In this document: piece by piece, positions 1 through 8,281 of the stretch
How the letters are laid out: every line of letters starts with the position of its first letter
Position numbering within the stretch: position 1 is the first letter of the stretch
Source: Variovorax sp. V213
Lineage (GTDB): Bacteria > Pseudomonadota > Gammaproteobacteria > Burkholderiales > Burkholderiaceae_C
NCBI RefSeq assembly: GCF_041154455.1
Contig: NZ_AP028664.1
Coordinates: 4,341,001 to 4,405,000 of the forward strand
Reading direction: 5' to 3'
DNA: 64,000 bases
Translations under genes and position numbers: made by a program
Notes under the pieces: model-generated
Database searches by the model: none
What the model was told of the DNA's origin: nothing
The model's input: the letters and a program-made list of their open reading frames with translations, nothing else

Positions 1-451
1 CCTCTTTTTTGAACAACAGCGCCTGCAGCGGCGGCGGCAGCAGGCGTTGCACCTCGATGCGCTGGATCAACCCGCGCGCGTCGGCCGTGACCGGGCCCAG
101 GTAGGACGCCGCATCGATGCTGACGCCGGCCGGAACGAAGTCGCCCTCGTCGCGCCGCAGCGTTTCGGTCACGCGTTCGGCCAGCAGGCCCAGCAGGTGG
201 GGCCCGTCGGTCGGGTCGGGAAAATGCACGAGCACGATGCGCGTGCTCAGGCGGTCCGCACAGGGGCGGCCGAGCGCCAGTTGGCCGAGATCGATCACCG
301 GCGCCGGGCTCCCGCGGTAGTGGCACAGGCCGGCCACTGCCGGGGGCGCGTGGGGGATCTCTTTCAAGCCGAGCCGCGGCAGCACGGCGACGACCTGGCC
401 CGCGTCGAGCGCGTAGCGTTCAGTGCCGAGTTGAAAGAGGAGGAACAGCAT
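1..451 (-). CDS. wspB: WspB-like CheW-type coupling protein (3' end outside window)
   Basis: A minus-strand frame of 150 codons starts at an ATG at 451 and runs off the left edge. The product begins MLFLLFQLGTERYALDAGQV, the beta-strand start of a CheW domain, and carries the hydrophobic core expected of CheW proteins (VAGLCHYRGSPAPVIDLGQL at about residues 39-58). CheW proteins couple chemoreceptors to the CheA kinase at the inner membrane. It starts 19 bases after the wspA stop, so it is almost certainly co-transcribed. The order receptor then short CheW is that of wspA-wspB, the Wsp pathway that controls c-di-GMP production on surfaces in pseudomonads and some Burkholderiales. Naming it wspB rests on this synteny; a generic CheW is the alternative. 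Confidence 0.85.
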   Translation of the reverse strand, partial: MLFLLFQLGTERYALDAGQVVAVLPRLGLKEIPHAPPAVAGLCHYRGSPAPVIDLGQLALGRPCADRLSTRIVLVHFPDPTDGPHLLGLLAERVTETLRRDEGDFVPAGVSIDAASYLGPVTADARGLIQRIEVQRLLPPPLQALLFKKE

Positions 452-470
452 CTGGCCGGCCCTCGCTGCC

Positions 471-2099
471 TCACGCCTCCGCCAGTTTGAAGCGCGAGAC
501 TCCGCTGCGCAGGCCGCCGGCGGCCAGGTGCAGGCCGTCGATCGCCTGGCCGGACTGGCGCAGCGAGTCGACGGTCTGCTGGGCGGCTTCGCTCAACTGC
601 GTGAGTGCCTGGCTGATCTGCTCGGCGCCGGTGGCCTGCGCCTGCACGCCCTCGCTGACCGCCACGAAACGCGGCGCCAGCGCCTGCACCTGCGCGATGA
701 TCTGCGACAGCTGCGTGCCGACCTGCTGCACCTCCTGCATGCCGCGGCGCACCTCCTCCGAAAACTTGTCCATGCCCATGACGCCGGCCGACACCGCCGA
801 CTGGATCTCCTTGACCATCTGCTCGATGTCGTAGGTGGCCACGGCCGTCTGGTCGGCGAGCCGGCGGATCTCCGTGGCGACCACGCCAAAGCCGCGCCCG
901 AATTCGCCGGCCTTCTCGGCCTCGATGGCCGCATTGAGCGACAGCAGGTTGGTCTGGTCCGCCACCTTGGTGATGGTGGTGACGACCTGGTTGATGTTGC
1001 CGGCCTTTTCGCTCAGCACGGCGAGCTTGGCGTTGATCGACCCGACGGCTTCCATCACCTTGTGCATGGTCTCTCCCATGCGCAGCAGGCCTTCCTGCCC
1101 GCCGCCCGCCAGCGTGGCCGTTTCCTCGGCCACCTCCGACACCTCGCTCATGGTCCTCACCAGCTCGCGCGAGGTGGCGGAAATCTCCCGCGACGTCGCG
1201 CCGATCTCGGTGGTGGTGGCGGCGATCTCGCTGGCGGTGGCTTGCTGTTCCTTGGACGTGGCGGCGATCTCGGTCGCCGAGGTGTTGACCTGGATGCCGG
1301 ACTTCTGCACCTGGCCGAACAGCACCGTCAGCTGCTCCGTCATGCGATTGAAACCCTGCGCCAGGGTGCCGAACTCGTCGCGCCGCTCCAGGTCCAGGCG
1401 CTGGGTGAAGTCGCCGGTGCTGATCGCATCGGCGGCCGTGAGCAAGCGGCCCAGCGGCCGGGTGATCGACTGCAGCAGCGCGTAGCCGAGCGCCAGCGCC
1501 AGCAAGAGGGCTGCGGCAACACTGACCACGATGGCCACGTTGGCGGTCGTCACCGCCCCCATGATCTGCCGGGCCGCCTCCTCGCCATTCGACGCGTTGA
1601 AGTCGGCGACGACCTGGAGGGCGGTGCGGAGCTTCGCGAACTGCGGATCGAGTTGGTTGTGCAGCAGTGCCCGAGCCTCTTGGTTCTTGTTCTCCGTGCT
1701 CAACCGCAGGACATCCTCCTGCACACGCAAGTAGGGGGCGCGAAGATTCAGGAAGGCGTCGAAGTTCTCCCGGTCCTTGGCCGTGAAGATGGTGGTCTCA
1801 TAGCTGCGGGACAGCTTCTCCAGACTGGCCCGGTTGACCTGCAACTGCGCGTCGACACTGCGCATCTCGGCATCTTCGGTTTCGAGAACGTGCTTCTGCG
1901 TGAGCGCGAAATTGTCGAGCCAGGCAGCCTTCAGCTGGCTGCTGGCCGCCATCCCCGGCACCGCATCCTTCTGGATGACGGTCGCGTCCCCGGCCACGCG
2001 CGCGAGGCAGCCGTAGGCGACCGCGCCCATGACGATCATCAGTGCCAGCACGGCGGCGAAGCTGGCGAGAATGCGCTGTCGTATGGTCCAGGTGTTCAT
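471..2099 (-). CDS. wspA: WspA-like methyl-accepting chemoreceptor
   Basis: A 542-residue receptor. A cytoplasmic start is followed by TM1 (about residues 9-31), a periplasmic four-helix-type sensor of about 155 residues, TM2 (about 187-210), a HAMP segment beginning SITRPLGRLL, and a long signalling coiled coil whose tip reads VADQTNLLSLNAAIEAEKAG (about 379-398). The tip and the segment ASEIAATTTEIGATSREISA match WspA, the receptor that clusters laterally and drives WspE/WspR signalling to c-di-GMP. I start at the ATG at 2099 (MNTWTIRQRI) because the longer frame adds 32 residues ahead of TM1 that look like non-coding sequence. No strong ribosome-binding site is visible. The next gene encodes the CheW partner. 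Confidence 0.9.
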   Translation of the reverse strand: MNTWTIRQRILASFAAVLALMIVMGAVAYGCLARVAGDATVIQKDAVPGMAASSQLKAAWLDNFALTQKHVLETEDAEMRSVDAQLQVNRASLEKLSRSYETTIFTAKDRENFDAFLNLRAPYLRVQEDVLRLSTENKNQEARALLHNQLDPQFAKLRTALQVVADFNASNGEEAARQIMGAVTTANVAIVVSVAAALLLALALGYALLQSITRPLGRLLTAADAISTGDFTQRLDLERRDEFGTLAQGFNRMTEQLTVLFGQVQKSGIQVNTSATEIAATSKEQQATASEIAATTTEIGATSREISATSRELVRTMSEVSEVAEETATLAGGGQEGLLRMGETMHKVMEAVGSINAKLAVLSEKAGNINQVVTTITKVADQTNLLSLNAAIEAEKAGEFGRGFGVVATEIRRLADQTAVATYDIEQMVKEIQSAVSAGVMGMDKFSEEVRRGMQEVQQVGTQLSQIIAQVQALAPRFVAVSEGVQAQATGAEQISQALTQLSEAAQQTVDSLRQSGQAIDGLHLAAGGLRSGVSRFKLAEA

Positions 2100-2284
2100 C
2101 AGGTTCGTGGCATGGGGCCATCCATCGCGCTCGCCAAATCCGGTCGGTTGGCAAGAATGCGTCGCGACATTGGGCGCAGGCCAAGCCGTTGTCAAGCTGG
2201 GGTTTTAGGCAGCAGTCTTTATGCTTCGTGTTGCGGCCAACCGACCACCCTGGCAAGGCCGCACCGCAGTGTGGGGGCCGACGC

Positions 2285-3028
2285 TCAGCCGGCCCGGCAC
2301 CACCAGCCGGACTCCGGGCATACGCTGGCACGTTCGCCGTTCACCCAGACCTGCTCTTCGTTCGACTGCGCCGACGTTGGCGCGCCGACTTCGAAGGCGA
2401 CCTGAAGCGCGCGCGCCACGCGGGCGTCTTCGATGGAAAGCTCCCAGGTCAGGAACAGCTGGCTGCAGTCCTGCCCGGGCCCGAAGTCGTCCGCACGAAA
2501 ACCACTGCCACTGCCACGCCGGACCACCGCATGAGGCTGGCACGTGTCAAAGACAAGAACCGTGCCCCGCACAAGAGGAATCCGATGGCCGGTACAGGGA
2601 AAGTGCACGTCCAGCCCCTTGTCTTCGCTCACGAAGAGATTGCAGAAGGCCGCGGCGCCATATTGCGCGCCGTCGTGGTGGTACCTTGCGCCGCGGCAGG
2701 CCATGAGGGCGACGTCGCTGGAGGCAAGCACCTCGCCGAGGCCGAGCGCGCGCGTCCAATCGGCCACCGCCTGCACGCAGGCCTTGTAGTCCGGCCAGCG
2801 CGCACGCGCCCGGGCCAGGGGCAATGCCTCGACGTCTCCGGGTTCCAGGCCCAGGTGCGACGAGATCTCGCGTTCCCAATCGGCCACCAGCCTCGCGGGG
2901 GGCACCGGCACGTCGACCGTGCCCGACAGCACCACGTCGCTCACGCTCCGGCTGCGTATGGCATCGCCGCTCCGGAAACAGGAGACGAGGCGATCCCGCA
3001 CGCGCTGCGGTGGGGTGGAAGGGCTCAT
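2285..3028 (-). CDS. Fe(II)/2-oxoglutarate dioxygenase-like protein of unknown substrate
   Basis: A 247-residue soluble protein with no signal peptide. Residues 117-119 are His-His-Asp in the context RYHHDGAQYG, followed by predicted beta strands, a distal His at 166 in DTCQPHAVVR and an Arg at 170. This HxD...H...R arrangement, with the HxD after about residue 115, is the metal and 2-oxoglutarate site of the double-stranded beta-helix dioxygenases. I recognise the fold pattern only, not a named subfamily. The start at 3028 (MSPSTPPQRV) is preferred to an upstream one at 3163 that would run into the divergent gene's promoter region. It stands alone between wspA and the divergent gene at 3200, so context gives no substrate. 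Confidence 0.75.
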   Translation of the reverse strand: MSPSTPPQRVRDRLVSCFRSGDAIRSRSVSDVVLSGTVDVPVPPARLVADWEREISSHLGLEPGDVEALPLARARARWPDYKACVQAVADWTRALGLGEVLASSDVALMACRGARYHHDGAQYGAAAFCNLFVSEDKGLDVHFPCTGHRIPLVRGTVLVFDTCQPHAVVRRGSGSGFRADDFGPGQDCSQLFLTWELSIEDARVARALQVAFEVGAPTSAQSNEEQVWVNGERASVCPESGWWCRAG

Positions 3029-3199
3029 TCGGCGAGTGTAGTAAGCCAAGTCGGCGCGGCGCTGCTGCCCGCCGCTGTAGGTGCGCACTGTCACGCCGTA
3101 CCGCCCGCCCCCTTCATGCCGACAAGCGCATTGGCGCTGTCGGCCAAAGGGCTGCGAGTACAACTTTGGTTTCCCTTCAACACGTTAAGGAGACATTCA

Positions 3200-3724
3200 A
3201 TGGTTGATCTCAAAGACACCCGCAGGCCCGGCGACAAGGACGATTCGCATGCGGCCGCGACCGGCGCCGGGGCCGTGATCGGCGGCACTATCGGTGGTGT
3301 GGCGGGCGGCGCGGCCGCAGGCGCGGCGGTGGGCGGCATGACGGGCCCTGTAGGCGCTGCAGTAGGCGCTGCAGTAGGCGCGGCAGCCGGGGCCCTGGCC
3401 GGCCGGCGCATGGCGAAGATCGATCCCGACGTCGAGGATGCGTACTGGCGCGACAACTACGCCGGACGTTCTTACGTGACGGGCGGATCGAGCTACGACG
3501 ACTATGCACCGGCGTACCGCTACGGTGTCGATGCCTATTCGCGCTACCCGAATCGCAGGTTCGAGGACGTCGAGCCCGAATTAAGCCGCGATTGGGGCAC
3601 GGCCCGCGGCCGCTCTTCGCTGGAGTGGGAGCGCGCCAAGCACGCGACGCGCGACGCATGGCAGCGCGTGAGCGACAGCGTGGAACGCGCCGTACCTGGC
3701 GACTCGGACCGCGACGGACTCTGA
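3200..3724 (+). CDS. glycine-zipper hypothetical protein
   Basis: A 174-residue protein with a clear ribosome-binding site (AAGGAGA, 3187-3193) before the ATG. Residues about 20-75 are an Ala/Gly-rich stretch with regularly spaced glycines (GAVIGGTIGGVAGGAAAGAA) able to form membrane-inserting glycine-zipper helices. The remainder is hydrophilic, rich in Tyr, Arg and Asp, and ends in an amphipathic helix. There is no classical signal peptide. Similar proteins are often stress-related or envelope-associated, but no specific role can be assigned. The zipper is encoded in part by a 12-base tandem repeat. A strong terminator follows 30 bases after the stop, so it is probably monocistronic. Confidence 0.85.
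   Translation: MVDLKDTRRPGDKDDSHAAATGAGAVIGGTIGGVAGGAAAGAAVGGMTGPVGAAVGAAVGAAAGALAGRRMAKIDPDVEDAYWRDNYAGRSYVTGGSSYDDYAPAYRYGVDAYSRYPNRRFEDVEPELSRDWGTARGRSSLEWERAKHATRDAWQRVSDSVERAVPGDSDRDGL
3350..3385 (+). repeat. 12-base tandem repeat inside the glycine-zipper gene
   Basis: Three head-to-tail copies of a 12-mer: GTAGGCGCTGCA at 3350-3361, the same at 3362-3373, and GTAGGCGCGGCA at 3374-3385 with one change. Each unit encodes Val-Gly-Ala-Ala in frame, so gain or loss of a unit would change the zipper length by four residues without a frameshift. Confidence 0.9.
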
Positions 3725-3756
3725 GCCGCGAACGGTGCAGGAGAAAGAAGAACAAG

Positions 3757-3780
3757 ACGGCCCGAAAGGGCCGTTTCTTC
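3757..3780 (+). terminator. Rho-independent terminator after the glycine-zipper gene
   Basis: The stem ACGGCCC (3757-3763) pairs with GGGCCGT (3768-3774) around a GAAA tetraloop and is followed by TTCTTC. It lies 32 bases after the stop of the gene ending at 3724. The opposite strand lacks a good T-run, so it probably acts in one direction. Confidence 0.8.
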
Positions 3781-3795
3781 AGGGCCGGCGCCGGC

Positions 3796-4071
3796 TCACC
3801 GCGAATGCCATTCGGCCAGCCACGCTTCGACGCGGCTCTTGACGCGCCGCAAGGCCTCGGCGCGTTCGTTGTCCAGGCTCGCCAGCGTGAGATAGCACAT
3901 GTCCACGCCACGCAACCGGAGCAGCCCGGTGCCGATGAAGTCGCCCGCCAGGTCGCGGTGCAGGCGAAGTTCGAACGCCCAGCCCGCCGGCAGCCTCGGG
4001 TTGCATTCCAGACCCAGGTCTGTGTCCAATTCGGGCCCTTTCGCCGTCCAGTGGGACGGCCACGCCAGCAT
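3796..4071 (-). CDS. small conserved-looking hypothetical protein
   Basis: A 91-residue frame (ATG at 4071; an alternative TTG at 4098 adds nine residues and has an AAAGG ahead of it). The product begins MLAWPSHWTA and ends with an amphipathic helix KSRVEAWLAEWHSR. Codon use follows the strong GC third-position bias of the neighbours, and the sequence alternates plausible strands (WAFELRLHRD) and helices, unlike an antisense shadow. No domain is recognised. It sits between a terminator and the TctC gene stop with no operon partner, so no function is proposed. Confidence 0.55.
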   Translation of the reverse strand: MLAWPSHWTAKGPELDTDLGLECNPRLPAGWAFELRLHRDLAGDFIGTGLLRLRGVDMCYLTLASLDNERAEALRRVKSRVEAWLAEWHSR

Positions 4072-4168
4072 ACGGCCTGGCGGCCGGAATCCGCCCAAGA
4101 CCTTTCTGCCAACGGCCCTGCTGCCTGCCGGAAGTTCTATCCGCGATCTGCTTGCTGTCTTCCGCCCC

Positions 4169-5179
4169 TCAGTCGATGCTGATGTTCGCGGCCTTCGCCA
4201 CCTCGGCCCACTTCACGCGGTTGTCGTGCACGGTCTTCTTGAACTGCACGGGCGACTCGATGCGCACGGTGTTGCCCTGGCTTTCGAAGCGCTCGCGGAT
4301 CTCGGGCTGCTCGAGCACCGTCTTCACGGCGGCGTTGAGCTTGTCGACGATGTGTGCATCGGTGCCCTTCGGCGCGAAGATGCCGAACCAGATCGAGCTG
4401 TCGAAGCCCTTGGTGCCCGCGAGGCCGCTCGAGGCAATGGTGGGCACCTCTTTCACGGCCGCCACCGGCGCGGCGGTGGTCACGCCCAGGAGGCGCACCT
4501 TGCCGGCCTTGTAGTGCGGCAGCACCGTCTGCACCTGGTTCATGATGCAGCAGGTCTCGCCGCGCACCACCGACGTGATGGCCTCTGGCCCGCCCTTGTA
4601 GGGCACGTGCACCATGCTTAAGCCGAGGCGCGAATTGAATTCGGCAAAGGCCATGTGCGTGCCCGCGCCGTTGCCTGTAGACGCATAGTTGTACTTGCCT
4701 GGGTTGGCCTTGACGAGATCGACGAACTCCTTCAATGTCCGCGCGTTGATCACGTCCGGGTTGATGGTGAGCACGTTCGAAACGTCGAGCACCGGGGCCA
4801 CCGGCACGAAGTCGGCCTCCACGTCGAACGGCAGCTTCTTGTAGAGCGCGGCGTTGCTGCCGTGCGTGGCCGCGGTGCCAAACGAGAGCGTGTAGCCGTC
4901 GGGCCTGGCATGCGCCACGTACTCGCTGGCAATGTTGCCGGCGGCGCCCGACTTGTAGTCGATGATGACCGGCTTTCCGAGCTGCCTGGACAACGGCTCC
5001 TGGATGGCGCGGGCCACCACGTCCACGCCCGAGCCGGCCGGAAAACCCATGATCAGCGTGACCGGCTGCTGCGGCCAGTCGGCCTGCGCAAAGGCGCTGG
5101 ACGACAAGGCTGCGCACAGGGCGGCGCCGGCCGCGAGCAGGTTGTGCTTGAAGGAATGCGAAAAGGGAGAATGGGTCAT
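4169..5179 (-). CDS. tripartite tricarboxylate transporter substrate-binding protein (TctC/Bug family)
   Basis: A 336-residue secreted protein. A signal peptide ends at AFAQA (about residues 28-32). The mature start DWPQQPVTLIMGFPAGSGVD is the typical Bug-family first strand and ligand loop, with the later conserved stretch VIIDYKSGAAGNIASEYVA. Bug proteins are periplasmic Venus-flytrap receptors that usually bind carboxylates or amides and deliver them to TctAB permeases. No tctA or tctB is nearby, so this is one of the orphan receptors common in Comamonadaceae and Bordetella. The ligand is unknown. A possible two-cysteine patch (GETCCIMNQV) is unusual but unexplained. Confidence 0.92.
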   Translation of the reverse strand: MTHSPFSHSFKHNLLAAGAALCAALSSSAFAQADWPQQPVTLIMGFPAGSGVDVVARAIQEPLSRQLGKPVIIDYKSGAAGNIASEYVAHARPDGYTLSFGTAATHGSNAALYKKLPFDVEADFVPVAPVLDVSNVLTINPDVINARTLKEFVDLVKANPGKYNYASTGNGAGTHMAFAEFNSRLGLSMVHVPYKGGPEAITSVVRGETCCIMNQVQTVLPHYKAGKVRLLGVTTAAPVAAVKEVPTIASSGLAGTKGFDSSIWFGIFAPKGTDAHIVDKLNAAVKTVLEQPEIRERFESQGNTVRIESPVQFKKTVHDNRVKWAEVAKAANISID

Positions 5180-5298
5180 GACTGTCTTTCCTCGATGCGG
5201 GCGTTGCAGCCCGGGATTGTGGCGCGCGGTTCATGCCCGATCGGGAATGAGCTTATGCGCAACGCCGGCACACCGCATCACCTCTCCATAATCGCCGC

Positions 5299-6975
5299 AT
5301 GGTCCGCCCCACCCAACAACTACACCCCGCACGCGAGCCCGTGCCCGTGCGCGCGGCAGCCACCGTGCTGCTGCTGCGCGATTCCGAAGCCGGCATCGAA
5401 GTGCTGATGACGCGCCGCTCCGACACTGCAAGCTTTGCGCCAGGCGCCTATGTATTTCCCGGCGGCCATATCGACGAAGCCGACGAGGCCGCCAAGCGCA
5501 TCGCCGCCCACCGCCCCACCCAAAGCGGCATCCAGCTGACGCAGGCCATCACGGCCATCCGCGAAGGCTTCGAGGAGCTTGGCGTGCTGCTCGCGCGCCA
5601 TGCCGATGGCAGCCCCGTGCGGATGGAAGACATCGCGACGATGGATCGCAGCACCACGTCGCCCATTTCGTTCGTCGCGCAATGCGAAGAGCGCCAGCTG
5701 GTGCTCGCGGCCGACCAGGTGTTCAGCCTGGCGCACTGGATCACCGACCGCGACCTGCCCAAGCGCTTCGACGTGCCTTTTCTGGTGGCGCGCATGCCCG
5801 AGGGCCAGGCGCCCGCGGCCGACGAGAGCGAGCAGTTCGAGCCCTGCTGGGTGCGGCCGGCCGATGCGTTGGCGCGCCACGCGGCGGGCAGCTTCTTCAT
5901 GATCTTTCCGACCGTGCGCACGCTGCAGCGGCTGGCGGCCTACCCGAACGTCGATGCGGTGCTGCAAGCCTGCGCTCCGAGGGACGGCGCCGAGAAACCG
6001 CTGTGGACCAGCTGCCCGCGCGCAGGTTTGCTCCGCGGACAGGAAGCGCGCTACATGGAAAGCGATTCGCCCTTTGGCGAGCTCGCGCTGGTGTGCCCCG
6101 ACGGACAGATGCTGCACGCGCTCGACTGGCAGAGCGAGCGCCCGGTGCCGCTGCTCAAGAACGTGCAGCGCCTCACGGCGCCCAACCCCGGCGCCATGAC
6201 CGGACCGGGCACCAACAGCTACATCGTGGGCGACGCGGCCACGGGTTACCTAGTGATCGACCCGGGACCGAACGACGCCGAGCATATCGGCCGGCTCTGG
6301 CGTGCCACGCAAGGCGATATCCGCATGATCGTGTGCACCCATTCGCATGCCGACCATTCGCCCGGCGCGGCGCCGCTGCAGGCGCTGTGCAAGGAGACGA
6401 AGCCGCCGATCCTCGGGCTGTCTTCGGCGCCCACGGCGCGCTCGTCGGCACGCTTTACCGCCGAGCGCGAACTGCAGGGCGGCGAGCGCCTGGCGCTCTC
6501 GGGCACCACGGCCGAAGGCGCGGGCATCACCCATACGCTGCGCGCCATCCACACGCCGGGCCACGCCGCCAACCACCTGTGCCTGGTGCTGGAGGAAGAC
6601 GGGCTGCTGTTCTCCGGCGACCACATCCTGAACGGCAGCACCACCGTGATCGATCCGCCGGACGGCGATATGAACGCCTATCTCGATTCGCTGGACAAGC
6701 TCGACGCGGCCTGCGAAGCGGGCGGCATCGAATTCATCCTACCCGCGCACGGCTACGTCATCAGCAGCGCACGCGCCGCCATTGCGCAGCTGAAAGCGCA
6801 TCGCCTGAAGCGCGAAGCCAAGATTGCATCCGCCATGAAGAAACTCCCCCAAGGCACCCCGGAAGACTGGCTGCCCCTTGCCTACGACGACGTGCCCGAG
6901 CGCATGTGGCCGGTGGCGGCCCGCTCGCTGGCGGCGCACGTCGCGCGCATCCGGCAACTGGCTTGCGCCCCATGA
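5299..6975 (+). CDS. Nudix hydrolase / metallo-beta-lactamase fusion
   Basis: A 558-residue two-domain protein. Residues about 15-190 form a Nudix domain: PGGHIDEADE and REGFEELGV are the two halves of a Nudix box, separated by an insertion of about 25 residues, as in the NUDT19-like CoA diphosphatases. Residues about 290-500 form a metallo-beta-lactamase fold with the zinc motif THSHADHSPG (about 346-355), HTPGHAANH (about 420), FSGDH (about 438) and PAHG (about 482). The likely activity is hydrolysis of a nucleotide-CoA or thioester-type substrate, but this is inferred from families only. The stop overlaps the start of the next gene (ATGA at 6972-6975), so the two are translationally coupled. 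Confidence 0.85.
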   Translation: MVRPTQQLHPAREPVPVRAAATVLLLRDSEAGIEVLMTRRSDTASFAPGAYVFPGGHIDEADEAAKRIAAHRPTQSGIQLTQAITAIREGFEELGVLLARHADGSPVRMEDIATMDRSTTSPISFVAQCEERQLVLAADQVFSLAHWITDRDLPKRFDVPFLVARMPEGQAPAADESEQFEPCWVRPADALARHAAGSFFMIFPTVRTLQRLAAYPNVDAVLQACAPRDGAEKPLWTSCPRAGLLRGQEARYMESDSPFGELALVCPDGQMLHALDWQSERPVPLLKNVQRLTAPNPGAMTGPGTNSYIVGDAATGYLVIDPGPNDAEHIGRLWRATQGDIRMIVCTHSHADHSPGAAPLQALCKETKPPILGLSSAPTARSSARFTAERELQGGERLALSGTTAEGAGITHTLRAIHTPGHAANHLCLVLEEDGLLFSGDHILNGSTTVIDPPDGDMNAYLDSLDKLDAACEAGGIEFILPAHGYVISSARAAIAQLKAHRLKREAKIASAMKKLPQGTPEDWLPLAYDDVPERMWPVAARSLAAHVARIRQLACAP

Positions 6976-7682
6976 ACGGCCCCGGCGAAGAAGGCATTCG
7001 CCTTGCCAAGCGCGTGGCCGCGCTCGCAGGCTGCTCGCGCCGCGAGGCCGAACTGCTCATCGAGAACGGCGCGGTGCGCGTCGACGGCGTGCCGGCGCTG
7101 CTGCCGCAGTCGCGCGTGCAAGACCATCAGAAGGTCGAGATCGAGCCCGGCGCCAAGCCCGAGCCGGTGGTGCCCGTCACCCTGCTGCTGCACAAGCCCG
7201 CCGGCATGGCGACCGACACCGCCCACCGGCTGCTGGTGGCCGCCAACCACCACGAGCCCGAACGCGCGGGCATGCGCTTCCTGCCGGCGCATGCCAAGGC
7301 ACAGCGCTGCATGACGCCGCTGGAAACCGGCGCCAGCGGGCTCGTCGTCTACACGCAGGAATGGCGCATCGAGCGCAAGTTGCAGGAAGACGCGGGCGTG
7401 CTCGAACATGAAGTGATGGTCGACGTGGCGGGCACGGTCAGCCCCGAGCAGCTGGTGCGCTTCGAACGCTCACCCGCGCGCGTGAGCATCGGCCGACAGG
7501 CCGACGACCAGACCGGCCTGCGCTTTGCGCTCAAGGGCGCGCGGCCCGGGCAGATCGCGCACCTGTGCGACGAAGCGGGCCTGCGCATTCTTGCGATGCG
7601 GCGCATCCGCATCGGCCGCGTGCCGCTGGCCGGGCTGGAGCCCGGGCAGTGGCGCTATCTTTCGCCGCACGAACGCTTCTGA
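6972..7682 (+). CDS. S4-domain pseudouridine-synthase-like protein with Asp-to-Glu change
   Basis: A 236-residue protein. Residues about 8-60 are an S4 RNA-binding domain (RLAKRVAALAGCSRREAELL), followed by an RsuA/RluF-like pseudouridine synthase fold (VTLLLHKPAGMATDT, then TPLETGASGLVVYT). In that family the second motif is GRLDxxTSGLLLLT and its Asp is the catalytic nucleophile. Here the aligned codon is GAA, Glu. The protein may therefore be an RNA binder, or a very altered enzyme. The ATG lies inside the stop of the Nudix/lactamase gene. Family assignment is firm; activity is not. Confidence 0.82.
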   Translation: MNGPGEEGIRLAKRVAALAGCSRREAELLIENGAVRVDGVPALLPQSRVQDHQKVEIEPGAKPEPVVPVTLLLHKPAGMATDTAHRLLVAANHHEPERAGMRFLPAHAKAQRCMTPLETGASGLVVYTQEWRIERKLQEDAGVLEHEVMVDVAGTVSPEQLVRFERSPARVSIGRQADDQTGLRFALKGARPGQIAHLCDEAGLRILAMRRIRIGRVPLAGLEPGQWRYLSPHERF

Positions 7683-7727
7683 CGAGAGAACAACAAAAAG
7701 GCTATTGACGAAAAGGAGGCAAAAGCC

Positions 7728-8276
7728 ATGAAGTTCCGACCCAGGACCGCCGCACTCGCGGGCACCGTTACCCTGGCGCTGGCGGGTTGCAGCTATCTGG
7801 CACCACTGCTGCCGGCATCCATGCAGCCACCGCCCGCGGTGCCGCCGCCGGTGGTGTCGCCGAGCGGGCTCGCACCGATCACGGAAGAGCAGGTGGAACG
7901 CATTCGCGAGGAGATCGCCACCAACCCGCCCACGCCGGCCGTGGCCAGGATCGTGCGCAGCGCGGCGCCCACGATCGAGTCATTCGTGCGGACCGAAGGC
8001 TGCATCACCGCGCGCAACGGCGCCGTGCTCAACCCCTTCGCGGCGCCGGGCCGGCTGTTCGACAGCGGCAGCTTCCCGGGCGGCCCCATGGCCGAAATGC
8101 AGTACCACGACAAGACGGCCTGCGTGACCGTCAAGCGCATCCAGAACTGGAAAATGGTATCGCCCAAGCTGCTGCGCTTCGACGTGGTCTACGTGGGCGA
8201 CGACGGCGAAGAGCGCTCCGTGAGGCGCCATGAGCTGACGCGCCAACCCAAGGGCGGCTGGCTGTTCACGCGCTGA
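7728..8276 (+). CDS. hypothetical outer-membrane lipoprotein
   Basis: A 182-residue protein with a strong ribosome-binding site (AAAAGGAGG at 7710-7718). The N-terminus has a lipobox, LALAGC, giving a predicted lipidated Cys at about residue 22. A Pro-rich linker (SMQPPPAVPPPVV) follows, then a compact domain with two further cysteines (EGCITARNG and KTACVTVKR) that could form a disulphide. No named family is recognised. The gene stands between the S4-domain gene and rnpB, which is on the other strand. Confidence 0.8.
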   Translation: MKFRPRTAALAGTVTLALAGCSYLAPLLPASMQPPPAVPPPVVSPSGLAPITEEQVERIREEIATNPPTPAVARIVRSAAPTIESFVRTEGCITARNGAVLNPFAAPGRLFDSGSFPGGPMAEMQYHDKTACVTVKRIQNWKMVSPKLLRFDVVYVGDDGEERSVRRHELTRQPKGGWLFTR

Positions 8277-8281
8277 GCCCG

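Noticed and set aside
2318..2335. TGGCACGTTCGCC as a second sigma-54 promoter
   Set aside because: It lies inside a coding sequence and lacks the GC element ten bases after GG.
528..2405. Long plus-strand open frame opposite wspA
   Set aside because: It is antisense to a clear chemoreceptor, is rich in Arg, Gly and His as expected for GC-rich shadow frames, and shows no domain.
3350..3385. CRISPR-like repeat
   Set aside because: The repeats are directly adjacent 12-mers with no spacers and lie inside a coding region.
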